Origin: Staphylococcus saccharolyticus | GTDB taxonomy: Bacteria; Bacillota; Bacilli; Staphylococcales; Staphylococcaceae | Length of the DNA: 64,000 nucleotides | NCBI RefSeq assembly: GCF_900458815.1 | Contig: NZ_UHDZ01000001.1 | Coordinates: 62,001 to 126,000 of the forward strand | Direction: 5' to 3' | Part shown: one piece after another, positions 9,148-19,800 of the stretch | Position numbering within the stretch: position 1 is the stretch's first letter | Layout: each line of letters opens with the position of its first letter | Notes under the pieces: model-generated | The model's input: the letters and a program-made list of their open reading frames with translations, nothing else | Told to the model about the DNA's origin: nothing | Database searches by the model: none | Made by a program: the position numbers and the translations under genes

Positions 9148-9196
9148 CTCCCAGCGAAGTGTACATTTTCAATGTATACTTCGCTGGGAGCTTTTT
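9148..9196. terminator. Terminator between bioW and the converging staphostatin gene
   Basis: A long stem CTCCCAGCGAAGT...ACTTCGCTGGGAG with further pairing GTACA/TGTAT around a small loop, followed by CTTTTT. It is strong on the plus strand and, lying between converging genes, may also serve the minus strand. Confidence 0.85.
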
Positions 9197-9244
9197 AAGT
9201 TATATATGATAATCTTAAAAAATGAAAGAGTTACAAGATATTAA

Positions 9245-9568
9245 TTATTTCGTATACGTGATTTTAGGCGAGGTTCCTAAGCCTACTTTATTGATAGCAT
9301 TGAAGATCAGTTTTTTAGAATTAATGAAACTCATCTCAATAATAATATTAAGGTTATCTGTGTTACTTAAAATAATTTTTCTTAGATCCTCGTTGATTAA
9401 CGTACAAACGTAGTTAGTTGAAGCGTCTTTGTTAAACGTAATGGTCAATAAAGACGTATTGAGGCTTTCTGGGTGCCAAACACCTTCTAGTGTATTGAAC
9501 CAGCAAATTTCTTGAAATTTTGAATCATTACTTATGATGTTAATTTGATCGTATTTATGCATAAGCAC
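9245..9568 (-). CDS. Staphostatin, cysteine protease inhibitor
   Basis: A 107-aa protein without a signal peptide, matching the small beta-barrel staphostatins (ScpB/SspC type) that bind staphopains inside the cell and protect it from prematurely active protease. A GLGTSPKI segment near the C-terminus fits the binding loop that carries the glycine typical of these inhibitors. It lies directly downstream of the staphopain gene (12 bases apart), the standard gene order. Intact although its target gene carries a stop codon. Confidence 0.82.
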   Translation of the reverse strand: MLMHKYDQINIISNDSKFQEICWFNTLEGVWHPESLNTSLLTITFNKDASTNYVCTLINEDLRKIILSNTDNLNIIIEMSFINSKKLIFNAINKVGLGTSPKITYTK

Positions 9569-9579
9569 ACTCTTCTATA

Positions 9580-10767
9580 TTAGTAACCATAAATAGATGC
9601 ATACCATTCATAATGGTCACCGTTTGAAACTGGAATAATATTGTTTTGTGCATCTTGAGTCATGAAGCCATGATCCCAATGGTTCCAAATTAAGATAACT
9701 TCTTGACCATTATTTATTTTGGCACTACCAGCAACAGCCATTGCATGACCGGCATGCATACCGTCACTTGATTCAACGCGTTTACCTAATACAGCAGTTC
9801 CTTGATTATTTGTTGTTAGTTGATCTACTTCATTATAAGAAGTCATTCTATTAAGGTATTGTGGGTTTCTACCTTGTGTTTTACAAAAATGAATCATTTC
9901 ACCAGAAGTTAATCCAGTAAATTGGAAGTCGTGACCATGTAAATTTGGATGTAAATATCTCATTACTGCTTCTGCGTTATAACGATTAGTGTTATAAGTT
10001 GCATTTAAAAACGCTGACATTGTATATCCTGCACACCAACTATTATAACCTTGTGTTTCACGAATTTTAAAATTCTTTAATTGATTGACATAATCTGCAT
10101 AAATTTCATTTCGTGTACTTTGGTATTTTACGGTTGGTTTTGTAACAGCTGCAGTTTGTTTAAAACTATTTAAATGGTTATTTTCAGGGGATTGTGAAGC
10201 ACTTTCATATATTTTTTCATTATTGTGTGGGGTTTTAAGTACAAGTGTAGCTTTACTGCCTTTAGTAAGTATATAATAACCTTTTGAATTTGTGAAAATT
10301 GTTATTTGTTGATTTTTATATTGATTTAGTATTTTTGAAAGAAATGGAGAAACGTGAATTGAATACTTGCTTTGTTGTTTAGAAGCTTTAGAATTTGAAG
10401 GATTAGAAGATATTGTAACAACATAAACGACGTCTCCTTTTTTATTTAGAACAGGATAGTAGTAATTGCCGTCGCTTTCTTTGTTAAATTTGTAAATTTT
10501 AAAGGGTTCCCCAAGTGTATAAGATGTTGCTTTGTGATTAGACGCTTTATCTAGTAAAGCTACACGAGATAAATATTGCTCTTTAGCAAGCTTTTAAACG
10601 GCATCTGGAACATTTTTATCGCTAACAGTGACTTTAGTCGTCTGTTGATTTGTTCCGTCTTTTTGTAATAGCGAATTTGCATGAGCACTATTGAAGAATA
10701 GACCGAAAGTTAAACTTAACGTGAATGCAAGCAACATTGTAATAATATAACGCATCTTTCTTTTCAT
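9580..10767 (-). pseudogene. Staphopain (C47 cysteine protease) precursor with one nonsense codon
   Basis: The full frame from ATG 10765-10767 is 395 codons, the size of S. aureus staphopain A. It starts with a signal peptide (MKRKMRYIITMLLAFTLSLT, cleavage near AHA-NS), a long propeptide, then the papain-like domain. The catalytic Cys is in YNSWCAGYT, the His in [11 protein letters not shown] and the Asn in [10 protein letters not shown] single TAA (plus strand 10594-10596, codon 58), where CAA is expected, interrupts the propeptide. Apart from that the gene is undamaged. A secreted protease active on elastin and host proteins in relatives. Upstream AAGGAGT at 10775-10781 supports the start. 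Confidence 0.87.
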
Positions 10768-11257
10768 AAAAAGTACTCCTTTACTAAAGTGTATTTTGCA
10801 ACTCTTTCAATTTTAATATAACATTTTTTAAAATATTTATATTTTAATAATTTTTTCAAAAATTAAAAACTTAATAAAATCAAATTAAAAAATGTATTGT
10901 AGAATTTTTGAGAGTATAAATGATATTAAATTACAAATAACGAATAATATATCTAAGCTGCGGAGTATATTGAAATAATGAGATTATAGTGATGAATCAA
11001 TCATTCATTGGTTCAACCTGAAAAGTATTAGCTATAAAAGTAATCATATTGCACTGATAAAAGTTGACAATCACATTTCAATATCTCATATATACAATCA
11101 TATTATTCAAGTATTAAACATTGATAAATCATTTTAATGATATATTTTACGTAATTTTAATGAAAAATACAACTAATTTAATTTTTATGTTAATATAAAT
11201 ATAATAGTTATGTTTTTAATCTTTATATTGGGAGCAAAAAATATAGAGGTGATTTTT
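10768..11257. other. Divergent intergenic region between staphopain and lipase genes
   Basis: Very AT-rich, no convincing coding sequence. It must hold promoters for both secreted-enzyme genes. A dyad TGAATCAAT / ATTGGTTCA at 10993-11015 with a 5-base centre is a possible operator. The lipase ribosome site AGAGGTGA is at 11245-11252. Confidence 0.4.
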
Positions 11258-13291
11258 TTGAAAAATAATAATGGAATTAAAAGATTCAGTATTAGAAAGT
11301 ATGCAGTGGGAGCAGTATCAATTATTACAGGTGTAACAATTTTCATTGGAGGACAACAAGCTCAAGCAGCTGAAACATCTCAGCAACATGTTGATATATC
11401 TCCACAGTCGCAACAGACGTCTCAAGCAACTCATAAAGAAGTTGCTAACAAACAATCTATCACTTGATGGTGAGAGCAAAACTTCTAGCACTTCGACTCA
11501 AACGCAAGATATTTCTGAGCAACCACAAGACATAGCTAATCATCACCATAAAGAAGTGGATACATCGAGACAAGGTGACACTGCAAAACAAGTCACATCC
11601 TATCAACAAGGCGTCCTTCCGTCTCAAGTAACAAAAAAGAAATACAAAGGCAGATAAAGAGACAACTAAGCAACAAAGTGGAATATCTAACAACGGTTTC
11701 TTATGACTGCATCAACTTAGGAATTCAAAAATCAACATATCATCAAATGAGGATACATATCCTAAGACAACGAAACAAAGTAATCATGTAACGTAACACC
11801 AAAAGAATGAACAACAAGTTCTAGCGCAATATAATTAGAATCACAAGGATCAACAAGTAGCACCAACATTGAAAGACACAAACAAGATTGATAAAGCACA
11901 AAAGCAATCATCGAAAGCTACAACTCAAAACCGCACTGTATCAACGCTAAAGAAAGTGGAAGCATCTAAGCATCATACTACGCCAACTCTCAATACAAAA
12001 GAAACAACTAAACACGCAACGACATCAAAAGTTAAATCAAAACAACCACAACCATCAACATCAAAGGCACCTCGCGCACCATACAGTTAAAGCAATCTAA
12101 ACATATCAATCAACTTACTGCACAAGCACAATACAAAAATAAATATCCTGTTGTATTCGTTCATGGATTTGTTGGTTTAGTAGGCGAAGATACATTTTCA
12201 ATGTATCCAAATTATTGGAGTGGTACTAAATTTAACGTCAACAAAGAACTCACAAAACTGGGTTACAGAGTTCATGAAGCGAATGTTGGCGCATTCAGTA
12301 GTAACTACGACGGTGCAGTTGAACTGTATTACTATATCAAAGGCGGTCGTGTAGACTATGGCGCAGCACGTGCAGAGAAGTATGGGCACAATCGATATGG
12401 TAGAACTTATGAAGGCATTATGCCGGATTGGGAACCTGGTAAAAAGATTCATCTTGTTGGACACAGTATGGGTGGACAAACGATTCGTTTGATGGAACAC
12501 TTTTTAAGAAATGGCAATCAAGAAGAAATTGGCTATCAGTGGCAACACGGCGGTACGATATCAGATTTATTCAAGGGTGGCAAAGACAATATGATATCTA
12601 CTATCACAACTTTAGGTACGCCACATAATGGAACACCTGCTGCGGATAAATTAGGTTCAACGAAGTTCATCAAGGATACGATTAACCGAATTGGACAAGT
12701 TGGTGGTAGTAAAGCACTTGGGTTAGAATTAGGGTTCTCTCAGTGGGGATTCAAACAACAACCAAATGAAAGTTACGCCGATTATGCTAAACGTGTCGCA
12801 AATAGTAAAGTTTGGGAAACTGAAGACCAAGCTGTGAACGATTTAACATCTGCTGGTGCTGAAAAGTTAAACAAAACAACAACGATTAATCCTAATATTG
12901 TGTATACATCTTACACAGGCGCTGCCACACACACGGATCCATTAGGCAATGAAGTGCCAAACATCAGACAATTCCCGTTATTTGACTTAACAAGCCGAGT
13001 GATTGGTAGTGACGAAAATAAAAAGTCAGAGTGAATGATGGAATCGTATCTGTATCTTCTTCTCTACATCCGAGTGATGAAGCATTTAAAAACGTCGGCC
13101 TTACGAATTTAGCAACTGAAAAAGGTATTTGGCAAGTAAGACCAGTTAAAAAGGACTGGAATCATTTGGACTTCGTGGGATTAGATGCCACTGACTATAA
13201 ACATACAGGTGAAGAATTAGGTCAGTTTTATATGAGTATGATTAACAATATGATGAAAGTTGAAGAGTTAGGTGGCGTTAGTCATAATTAA
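11258..13291 (+). pseudogene. YSIRK-type secreted lipase (Geh/Lip family), decayed
   Basis: TTG 11258 after AGAGGTGA starts a YSIRK/GS signal peptide (RFSIRKYAVGAVS, cleavage after QAQAAE), followed by a Gln/Ser/Thr-rich propeptide. The propeptide is broken several times between about 11460 and 12100, with stop codons and frame changes. The mature domain then reads almost cleanly from YPVVFVHGF near 12150. The nucleophile Ser is in GHSMGGQ (codon 12465-12467), and a one-base shortage in an A run near 13023 separates ENKK from [21 protein letters not shown] carries the catalytic His. Staphylococcal lipases are exported as pre-pro-enzymes and hydrolyse host triglycerides. Damage is concentrated in the propeptide, which is poorly conserved anyway. 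Confidence 0.88.
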
Positions 13292-13317
13292 GAAATATAG
13301 AGAAAAATAGATTTTGG

Positions 13318-13352
13318 AGAACCATGAATTTTACAATCCGTGGTTCTTTATT
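13318..13352 (+). terminator. Lipase terminator
   Basis: AGAACCA (13318-13324) pairs with TGGTTCT (13341-13347), followed by TTATTTG. A short stem with modest U tract, placed 27 bases after the lipase stop. Confidence 0.6.
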
Positions 13353-13527
13353 TGTTTAAAAAAAAAAGAAACCTAACAATTAGTAAAAACTCTACTTAAG
13401 AACTTATATCCATATGCATATTAACCCCTTATTTAAATCAATATAAATGGAGGTTAATTGAAAAGAGTTATCAATTGGTGTATTATATTGATGTAATATT
13501 TTATTTTTATTAACAAATAACATTATA

Positions 13528-14292
13528 ATGGGGTATTTGCCGTTGAATAAATATTTGATAAATGACAAAAACAATTGTGATAAATCAATTTTGCTATTTC
13601 CTTATGCGGGTGGAGGATCTAATATTTATAAAGATTGGACATCTGCTTTTCAAAATTTTGATGTTATTCGAATATTATATCCAGGAAGAGAAAGCCGTTT
13701 TAGTGAGTCGCCTGTCACTAATTTAAAAAAGTTAACCAATGATAATTATGAAGAAATGTTAGAAAGTTTCAATTTTAATAACCCATATTATCTATTTGGT
13801 CACAGTATGGGTACAAAAGTTGTTTATGAACTCACTTTAAGGATTCAAAACAATAACCAATTACCAAATCCTAAAGGTATTATTATTTCAGCGGGGAGAG
13901 CCCCGTGTTTTATGGAACCAAAACCTATATACCATCTTGATGAAACTGGATTTATAGAAGGATTAAAAGGTTATGGCGGTACACCTGTAGAAGTTTTGGA
14001 AAATAAGGAATTGATGACCTTGTTTTTACCAATGCTGAGAGCAGATTTTATTATTGATGAAAAATATCAAAATTTAAATCAAAAGCAATTAGAAAGTCCT
14101 ATACTCGCGCTCATGGGGACAAAAGACGAACAAATGGAACTCTATGAATTATTAGAATGGGAGAACTATACAACTAAATCATTTAAATATGAGTATATAG
14201 AAGGTGGGCATATGTTTATAAATAATAATGCAGAAGAAGCCATAGTAAAAATTAAGGAATTTATCAATGATCTACAAAAAGTACATCATTGA
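13528..14292 (+). CDS. Type II thioesterase of the siderophore locus (EqbB/YbtT-like)
   Basis: A 254-aa alpha/beta hydrolase with LLFPYAGGGSN near residue 25, the nucleophile Ser in FGHSMGTK near residue 93, and a C-terminal GGHMF with the catalytic His. Such proteins clear wrongly loaded carrier proteins in NRPS lines; YbtT does so for yersiniabactin. It is the first gene of the operon and overlaps the PPTase gene by 26 bases. The ATG at 13528 is itself part of a TATAAT-like sequence and has no clear ribosome site; TTG 13543 is an in-frame alternative. No DtxR-family regulator gene precedes it in this window. Confidence 0.82.
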   Translation: MGYLPLNKYLINDKNNCDKSILLFPYAGGGSNIYKDWTSAFQNFDVIRILYPGRESRFSESPVTNLKKLTNDNYEEMLESFNFNNPYYLFGHSMGTKVVYELTLRIQNNNQLPNPKGIIISAGRAPCFMEPKPIYHLDETGFIEGLKGYGGTPVEVLENKELMTLFLPMLRADFIIDEKYQNLNQKQLESPILALMGTKDEQMELYELLEWENYTTKSFKYEYIEGGHMFINNNAEEAIVKIKEFINDLQKVHH

Positions 14293-14971
14293 CAGTATGA
14301 ACTCACTTCCAATTGAAAATGTTTTACAAGATTTAACGAAAGGGTATGTCTCTATCATTATTGTTATGTCCCAAAAGTTTGATAATAAAGAATTAAATTA
14401 CAATTACTTAACAAATGATCAGATTAAAAGGCTAGAGAATATCTTATTACCAAACGATAGGAAAAATTTTTTGATTTCTCATTCCATTGTAAATTTGTTT
14501 TATTGCTCAATAAATAACTGTGAGGTAATCAATTTAAAATACATATATAGTCAATATCAAAAGCCATATATAGATAATGAATACAATATTCAGTTTAATA
14601 TATCTCATACAATGGGATGTAATGTAGTAGCATTTTCACAAAATGCGTCTATTGGAATAGATGTAGAATACAAAGATAGAGATATTGATTTTCTAGATAT
14701 TATAAATAAATATTTTACTATTTTTGAAAAAAATTATATCAAACAGCAGTCTACACGTTTTTTTGAATGTTGGGTTGCTAAAGAAGCGTACTTAAAATGT
14801 ATGGGATGTGGATTAATCAACGGATTAATAAATACAGAAATTGATATTATCGATTCAAATCACTTTCAAATTATTAATAAAAACAGTCATAAGACGCATG
14901 TTATTCGAATTGAACATATTAATAACACGCATGTAATGGGTGTCACTAGTATGGAGGTTAAAAATGAATAA
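14267..14971 (+). CDS. Sfp-type 4'-phosphopantetheinyl transferase (EqbC/YbtD-like)
   Basis: A 234-aa protein with the family motifs ASIGIDVEYKDRD (Mg-binding Asp-x-Glu type) near residue 130 and CWVAKEAYLKCMG near 165. It activates carrier proteins by attaching phosphopantetheine from CoA to the conserved Ser, and here would serve the aryl carrier protein and three PCPs of the locus. ATG 14267 inside the thioesterase end follows AAGGAAT with normal spacing. Its 3' end overlaps the AMP-ligase start by 8 bases. Intact. Confidence 0.85.
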   Translation: MIYKKYIIDSMNSLPIENVLQDLTKGYVSIIIVMSQKFDNKELNYNYLTNDQIKRLENILLPNDRKNFLISHSIVNLFYCSINNCEVINLKYIYSQYQKPYIDNEYNIQFNISHTMGCNVVAFSQNASIGIDVEYKDRDIDFLDIINKYFTIFEKNYIKQQSTRFFECWVAKEAYLKCMGCGLINGLINTEIDIIDSNHFQIINKNSHKTHVIRIEHINNTHVMGVTSMEVKNE

Positions 14972-16547
14972 AAGACAACAACTAGAAGATTATTATGATC
15001 AGTACGTATGGAAACATCAAACATTAGATGAATTTATAGTAGAAAAAGCACAACGATATGCTAAAAATATAGCTATCATTGATGAAGATATTGAAATAAC
15101 GTATGAGGATTTGATAGTGGAAATTGAAAATTATGCATGTGAAATGCAAGTAAATGGATTAAAAAAAGGAGACAAAGTTTTAGTACAACTACCTAATTGC
15201 ATAGAATTTATAATTATTATATTTGCACTATTTAAAATTGGAGCGATACCTATATTAGCTTTAGCAACACATCGAAAAAATGAAATTAAAGGTATTATTC
15301 AAAAATCCGACGCAGTTGCTTATATTGCTAAAAAATATTATTTAGGCTTTTTATATGAACCATTCATTGAAGAAATAGAGATAGAAATCAATTGTAAGTT
15401 AGATAAATATATTTTGGATTCTACCAAGCATTATAAAAGTTTTTATTCAAAAAATCGTAATGATTATGTTTTTCAATTAAATGCAGAACAACACGAACGT
15501 TACAAAGAAACAGCACTCCTTTTATTATCAGGAGGAACTACTGGTATACCTAAATTGATACCACGAAGACATTGTGATTACATCTATGCTGCTGAACAGT
15601 CTGCGAAAAGAAGCTTATTAGGTGAGGATGCTATTTATTTAGTGGCATTACCTATGGCGCATAATTTTCCATTAGGTTGTCCTGGTATAATTGGTACATT
15701 TTCTGTTGGTGGTACTGTCGTCATATGTAATATAACAAGCCCAGATGAAATATTGCCGTTAATTGAAGAGCAAAAGGTTACGCATACAGCACTAGTACCA
15801 TCTATAGCAAAGTTGTGTATCGATTTTCATAAACAGTATTCTGTATATGATATCAGTTCTCTTAAATTAGTTCAGGTTGGAGGAGCACCTTTAGATACTT
15901 ATACTAGCACGCAAATTGAAGAACAATTAGATTGTGTATTACAACAAGTGTACGGCATAGCAGAAGGACTAATTAGTATGACATCTCCTACTGATTATAA
16001 AGACATTATTTATGAAACGCAGGGCACACCTATCTCAGAGTATGATGAGATAAAAATTGTAGATGAGCAAGATGAAGAAGTGGATGAAGGAAATTGTGGT
16101 GAACTATTAGTAAGAGGTCCATATACAATTTATAACTATTTCAATGCACCACATATGTATTGTGTTGATAAAGATTTGTACTTTAAGACCGGTGACAAAG
16201 TATGTAAACAGCATAATGGTTGCTATAGAGTTGTTGGTCGCATTAAAGAAATGATTAATAAGTCAGGTGAGAAAATTTTACCGAATGAGTTAGAAACAAT
16301 ACTGCTTACACATAAGCAAATTAAAGATGTAAAAGTTATTGGTCTTAAAGATGATAGGGTAGGAGAAAAGATCTGTGTTTGTGTGGATAAAAATGCGAAT
16401 GTAAGCATTCATGAATTAAGAAAGTATTTAAAACAACAAGGCATAGCTGATTTCAAATTACCTGACTGTCTGAAAAAGGTAAATGATTGGCCGTTAACAT
16501 CGTTAGGCAAAATTGATGTAAAAAAATTGAAAGCGCTCATTAAGTAA
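14964..16547 (+). CDS. Salicyl-AMP ligase (YbtE/EqbD-like aryl-acid adenylation enzyme)
   Basis: A 527-aa stand-alone adenylation enzyme. The ATP loop is LLLSGGTTGIPKLIPR, and VLPMAHN-type PMAHNFPLG, YGIAEGL and FKTGDK follow in order; the C-terminal Lys is in SLGKIDVKKL. PMAHNFPLGCPG is characteristic of the DhbE/YbtE/EntE branch that activates salicylate or 2,3-dihydroxybenzoate. With a salicylate synthase at the end of the operon, salicylate is the expected substrate, loaded onto the next gene's carrier protein. GGAGG at 14953-14957 fixes ATG 14964 rather than the upstream 14940 codon. Intact. Confidence 0.88.
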   Translation: MNKRQQLEDYYDQYVWKHQTLDEFIVEKAQRYAKNIAIIDEDIEITYEDLIVEIENYACEMQVNGLKKGDKVLVQLPNCIEFIIIIFALFKIGAIPILALATHRKNEIKGIIQKSDAVAYIAKKYYLGFLYEPFIEEIEIEINCKLDKYILDSTKHYKSFYSKNRNDYVFQLNAEQHERYKETALLLLSGGTTGIPKLIPRRHCDYIYAAEQSAKRSLLGEDAIYLVALPMAHNFPLGCPGIIGTFSVGGTVVICNITSPDEILPLIEEQKVTHTALVPSIAKLCIDFHKQYSVYDISSLKLVQVGGAPLDTYTSTQIEEQLDCVLQQVYGIAEGLISMTSPTDYKDIIYETQGTPISEYDEIKIVDEQDEEVDEGNCGELLVRGPYTIYNYFNAPHMYCVDKDLYFKTGDKVCKQHNGCYRVVGRIKEMINKSGEKILPNELETILLTHKQIKDVKVIGLKDDRVGEKICVCVDKNANVSIHELRKYLKQQGIADFKLPDCLKKVNDWPLTSLGKIDVKKLKALIK

Positions 16548-16564
16548 GAAAAGAAGGTTATAAA

Positions 16565-16828
16565 ATGGGACAAGATACACTAAAAGATAAAATGAAAGCT
16601 CAAATGATGGACTGGATTTATGAAAAAGCAAATGACTCAAATATAGATTATAATCAAAATCTTGTGGGTTTAGGTGTTCAATCTATTGAAATCATGGAAT
16701 TGGCAAGTATGTTTAGAAGAGAAGGTTTAGTGATTAAATTTTCCCAATTGATTGAGAAACCTACATTGAGTTGCTGGATAAAGTTGATAGAATCAGCGAC
16801 TGTTCGGCATGAAAAAAGTAAAGCATAG
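16565..16828 (+). CDS. Stand-alone aryl carrier protein
   Basis: An 87-aa carrier protein with the phosphopantetheine Ser in LGVQSIEIMEL near residue 39. In yersiniabactin HMWP2 the ArCP is the N-terminal domain of the synthetase; here it is a separate gene, overlapping the NRPS start by 20 bases. It would carry the salicyl thioester for the first condensation/cyclisation with Cys. Ribosome site GAAGG at 16553-16557. Intact. Confidence 0.8.
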   Translation: MGQDTLKDKMKAQMMDWIYEKANDSNIDYNQNLVGLGVQSIEIMELASMFRREGLVIKFSQLIEKPTLSCWIKLIESATVRHEKSKA

Positions 16829-19800
16829 AGATAAAACGGTTATTAACAATGAACCATTCCAACTTACAGATGTTCAAAGCGTATATTTAATTGGGCGTGA
16901 AGACGATCAAGAACTAGGTGGTGTAGGTTGTCATGCTTATTTTGAGTTTACAGGTCATCAATTGGATGTAGATAAGCTGAACCAAGCTTGGTATAAAGTT
17001 CAGATGAGGAACCCTATGCTTAGAGCTATACTTACAAAAGAAGGGCAGCAATACTTTTTGCAAGAACCAACTGCTAAAGATATAGAAGTAATTAATTTGG
17101 AAAAGTTTAATTCAGAAAAAATTCAATTAGAATTGAAAAAGTATAGAGACACCATATCGCATAAAAAAAGGAATGTATTTGAAGGTGATGTTGCTGGATT
17201 AACTGTCTTCTTATTACCAGATAATAAAATGCGACTCACATTTGATATTGATTTGCTTGTGGCAGACATTTTAAGTATAAGCATAATCATTAAAGAAATT
17301 TCCAGACTATATAATGGTAAAGATCCAGATAATGTTGAGGATATCACATTCGAAGAATACATAGAAAATTTAGAAATAGATAACCGTAGTATTAGAGAAA
17401 GTAAAGCGTTTTGGAACAATAAAATAAAAAATTTGAATATCAAACCTATTCAACTGCCTATCTTGAAAAATCCTAGAGATGTGCATAGGATAAAGGTGAA
17501 ACGACATACAAGAAAATTGAATAAAGAAAGATGGGAGGATATTAAAGTACAAGCAGAGGCGCATCATACTACACCTTCTATTGTATTATTGACTTGTTAC
17601 ATGATAATTTTAGAAAAATGGAGTAATCAAGAGAACTTTTATGTAAATGTTCCATTGTTTAATAGAAAGCACATTAATAAGCAAGTAATAATATTATCGC
17701 AGATTTTACTAACTTATTATTAGTGGAACATATACCTAAACCAAACGAAAAGTTTGTTGAGACGTTAGAAAGAGTTAAACAAACTTTTATACAAAATGTT
17801 GCTCATTCTGATTACAGTGGTGTTAACGTACAAAGAGATATTTCAAAACAGCATGGCACTCAATTGAATGTAGCGCCAGTAGTATTTGCTTGTAATATTG
17901 ATTATGAGCTAGAAGATGATGAAACAATAAACACATTAGGAAATATGACATATATGATATCTCAGACGCCAGGTGTATGGTTAGATTTTCAATCTTATAT
18001 TAAACAAGATGAATTATTAATATGTTGGGATAAAGTTGATGCATTATTTAATGATGATATCATAACAAAAATGTTAGATGACTATTGTTTCTTACTAGAA
18101 TCGCTTCGAGAAAGTGCGAGTTGGGACAACATTAGTAATGTATTTCTTCAACCTGAAGGGCAATTTGAAATTCAATCAACACTGCCAAATAAAAAATTAT
18201 ATGATGGGTTTTTAAAAAATGTTAAAAATCACCCAGAAAAAGTAGCCTTGATTGATAGCGGTTCAAATAATGAAGTCAGTTATAAGGAACTATTCCAAAA
18301 ATCAATGGCGTTGGCCCAAACATTAAAAGATAACGGTGTGAAAAAGGGAGATTACATAGGTATTATTTTACCAAGAGGTTTACATCAAGTGGTATCAATA
18401 CTAGGTATTTTACTTGCTGGAGCAGTCTATGTGCCAATTGGTATCGACCAACCTAATGCAAGAAAGAGAAAAATATATAATCAAGTCGGTATTGATGTAT
18501 TAATCACTTATCATCAGTACGTAAATAAATATAATTTTGATCAAAATTATCAAACAATCATTGATATAGACACTATAATTAAAGAGACATTAAATGAAAT
18601 CGTTGATATATCTGCTGACGATTCAGCATATGTAATTATGACATCCGGTTCAACAGGAATACCTAAAGGCGTAGAAATATCACATAATAATGCGATGAAT
18701 ACGATATTAGATATTAATGAAAAGTACGGAATTACTTCAGGAGATTGCTTGATGATGGTATCGTCCATAGAGTTTGATTTGTCTGTATACGATATGTTCG
18801 GAATTCTAAGTAGTGGAGGGACAGTCGTTTTAACAAGTAATAACAATTATAAAGATCCACATCAATGGTTAAATATTATTAAACAGTATCAAGTTACACT
18901 TTGGGATTCAGTTCCTATCCTTTTTGATATGTTGGTAACGTATGCGGAAGGAAAACAAGAAATGCTTCCATTAGAAAAAGTATTTTTATCAGGAGATTGG
19001 ATAGACCTTCAATTGCCTAAACGTTTTTATAGTATTTCTCGTAGACAAAGTATAGTTATCGCAATGGGTGGCGCTACAGAAGCATCCATTTGGTCTAATT
19101 TTATAGAAGTTCCTCGTGATTTACCTGATGATTGGATTTCTATACCTTATGGTATTGCTTTAAAAGGACAATTGTATAAAATCGTAGATAAATTTGGACG
19201 CACATGCCCTGAAAATGTGATTGGTGAACTACATATTGGAGGTTACGGGGTAGCTAAAGGATATATCGGTGATACAACATTAACTAACGACAAATTTTAT
19301 ATAGATCAAAATTGTATCCGATGGTATAAAACTGGAGATAATGGTCGAATTTGGAATGATGGTACGATTGAATTTTTAGGAAGAAAAGATCAACAAGTTA
19401 AAATCAAAGGTCATAGAATTGAAACTGGAGAAATTGAAGCTACAATAACAGAGGTTGATGGTGTTGATAAAGTTAAAGTAATCGAAGTTAATGGAAGATT
19501 ATCTGCATTTATTATTCCGAAGAAGAACAAAGTGAACAAACAATAGATAGAACTTTCTGACAATACTACATCATACTTATCGAAGATGGATAAAACGTTA
19601 TATGAAGTGTTGTTGAAAATTTTCAAGAAAGCAAATGCCCTTAGTGAAGGATATTTCACATCACTTAAAGATATATTAAATCGCTTAAAGGTCAATAAGA
19701 AATATGAAACGGTTGTGACAAAATGGCTAGATAGATTAGTCAAAGAAAAATATGTGATTCAAAAAGATAACATGTTTAAATGTATATTCTTCGATTATAA

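Noticed and set aside
13353..13527. DtxR/MtsR-type operator before the siderophore locus
   Set aside because: The stretch is AT-rich with only imperfect dyads (around 13481-13500); nothing matches a DtxR or Fur consensus well enough to claim.
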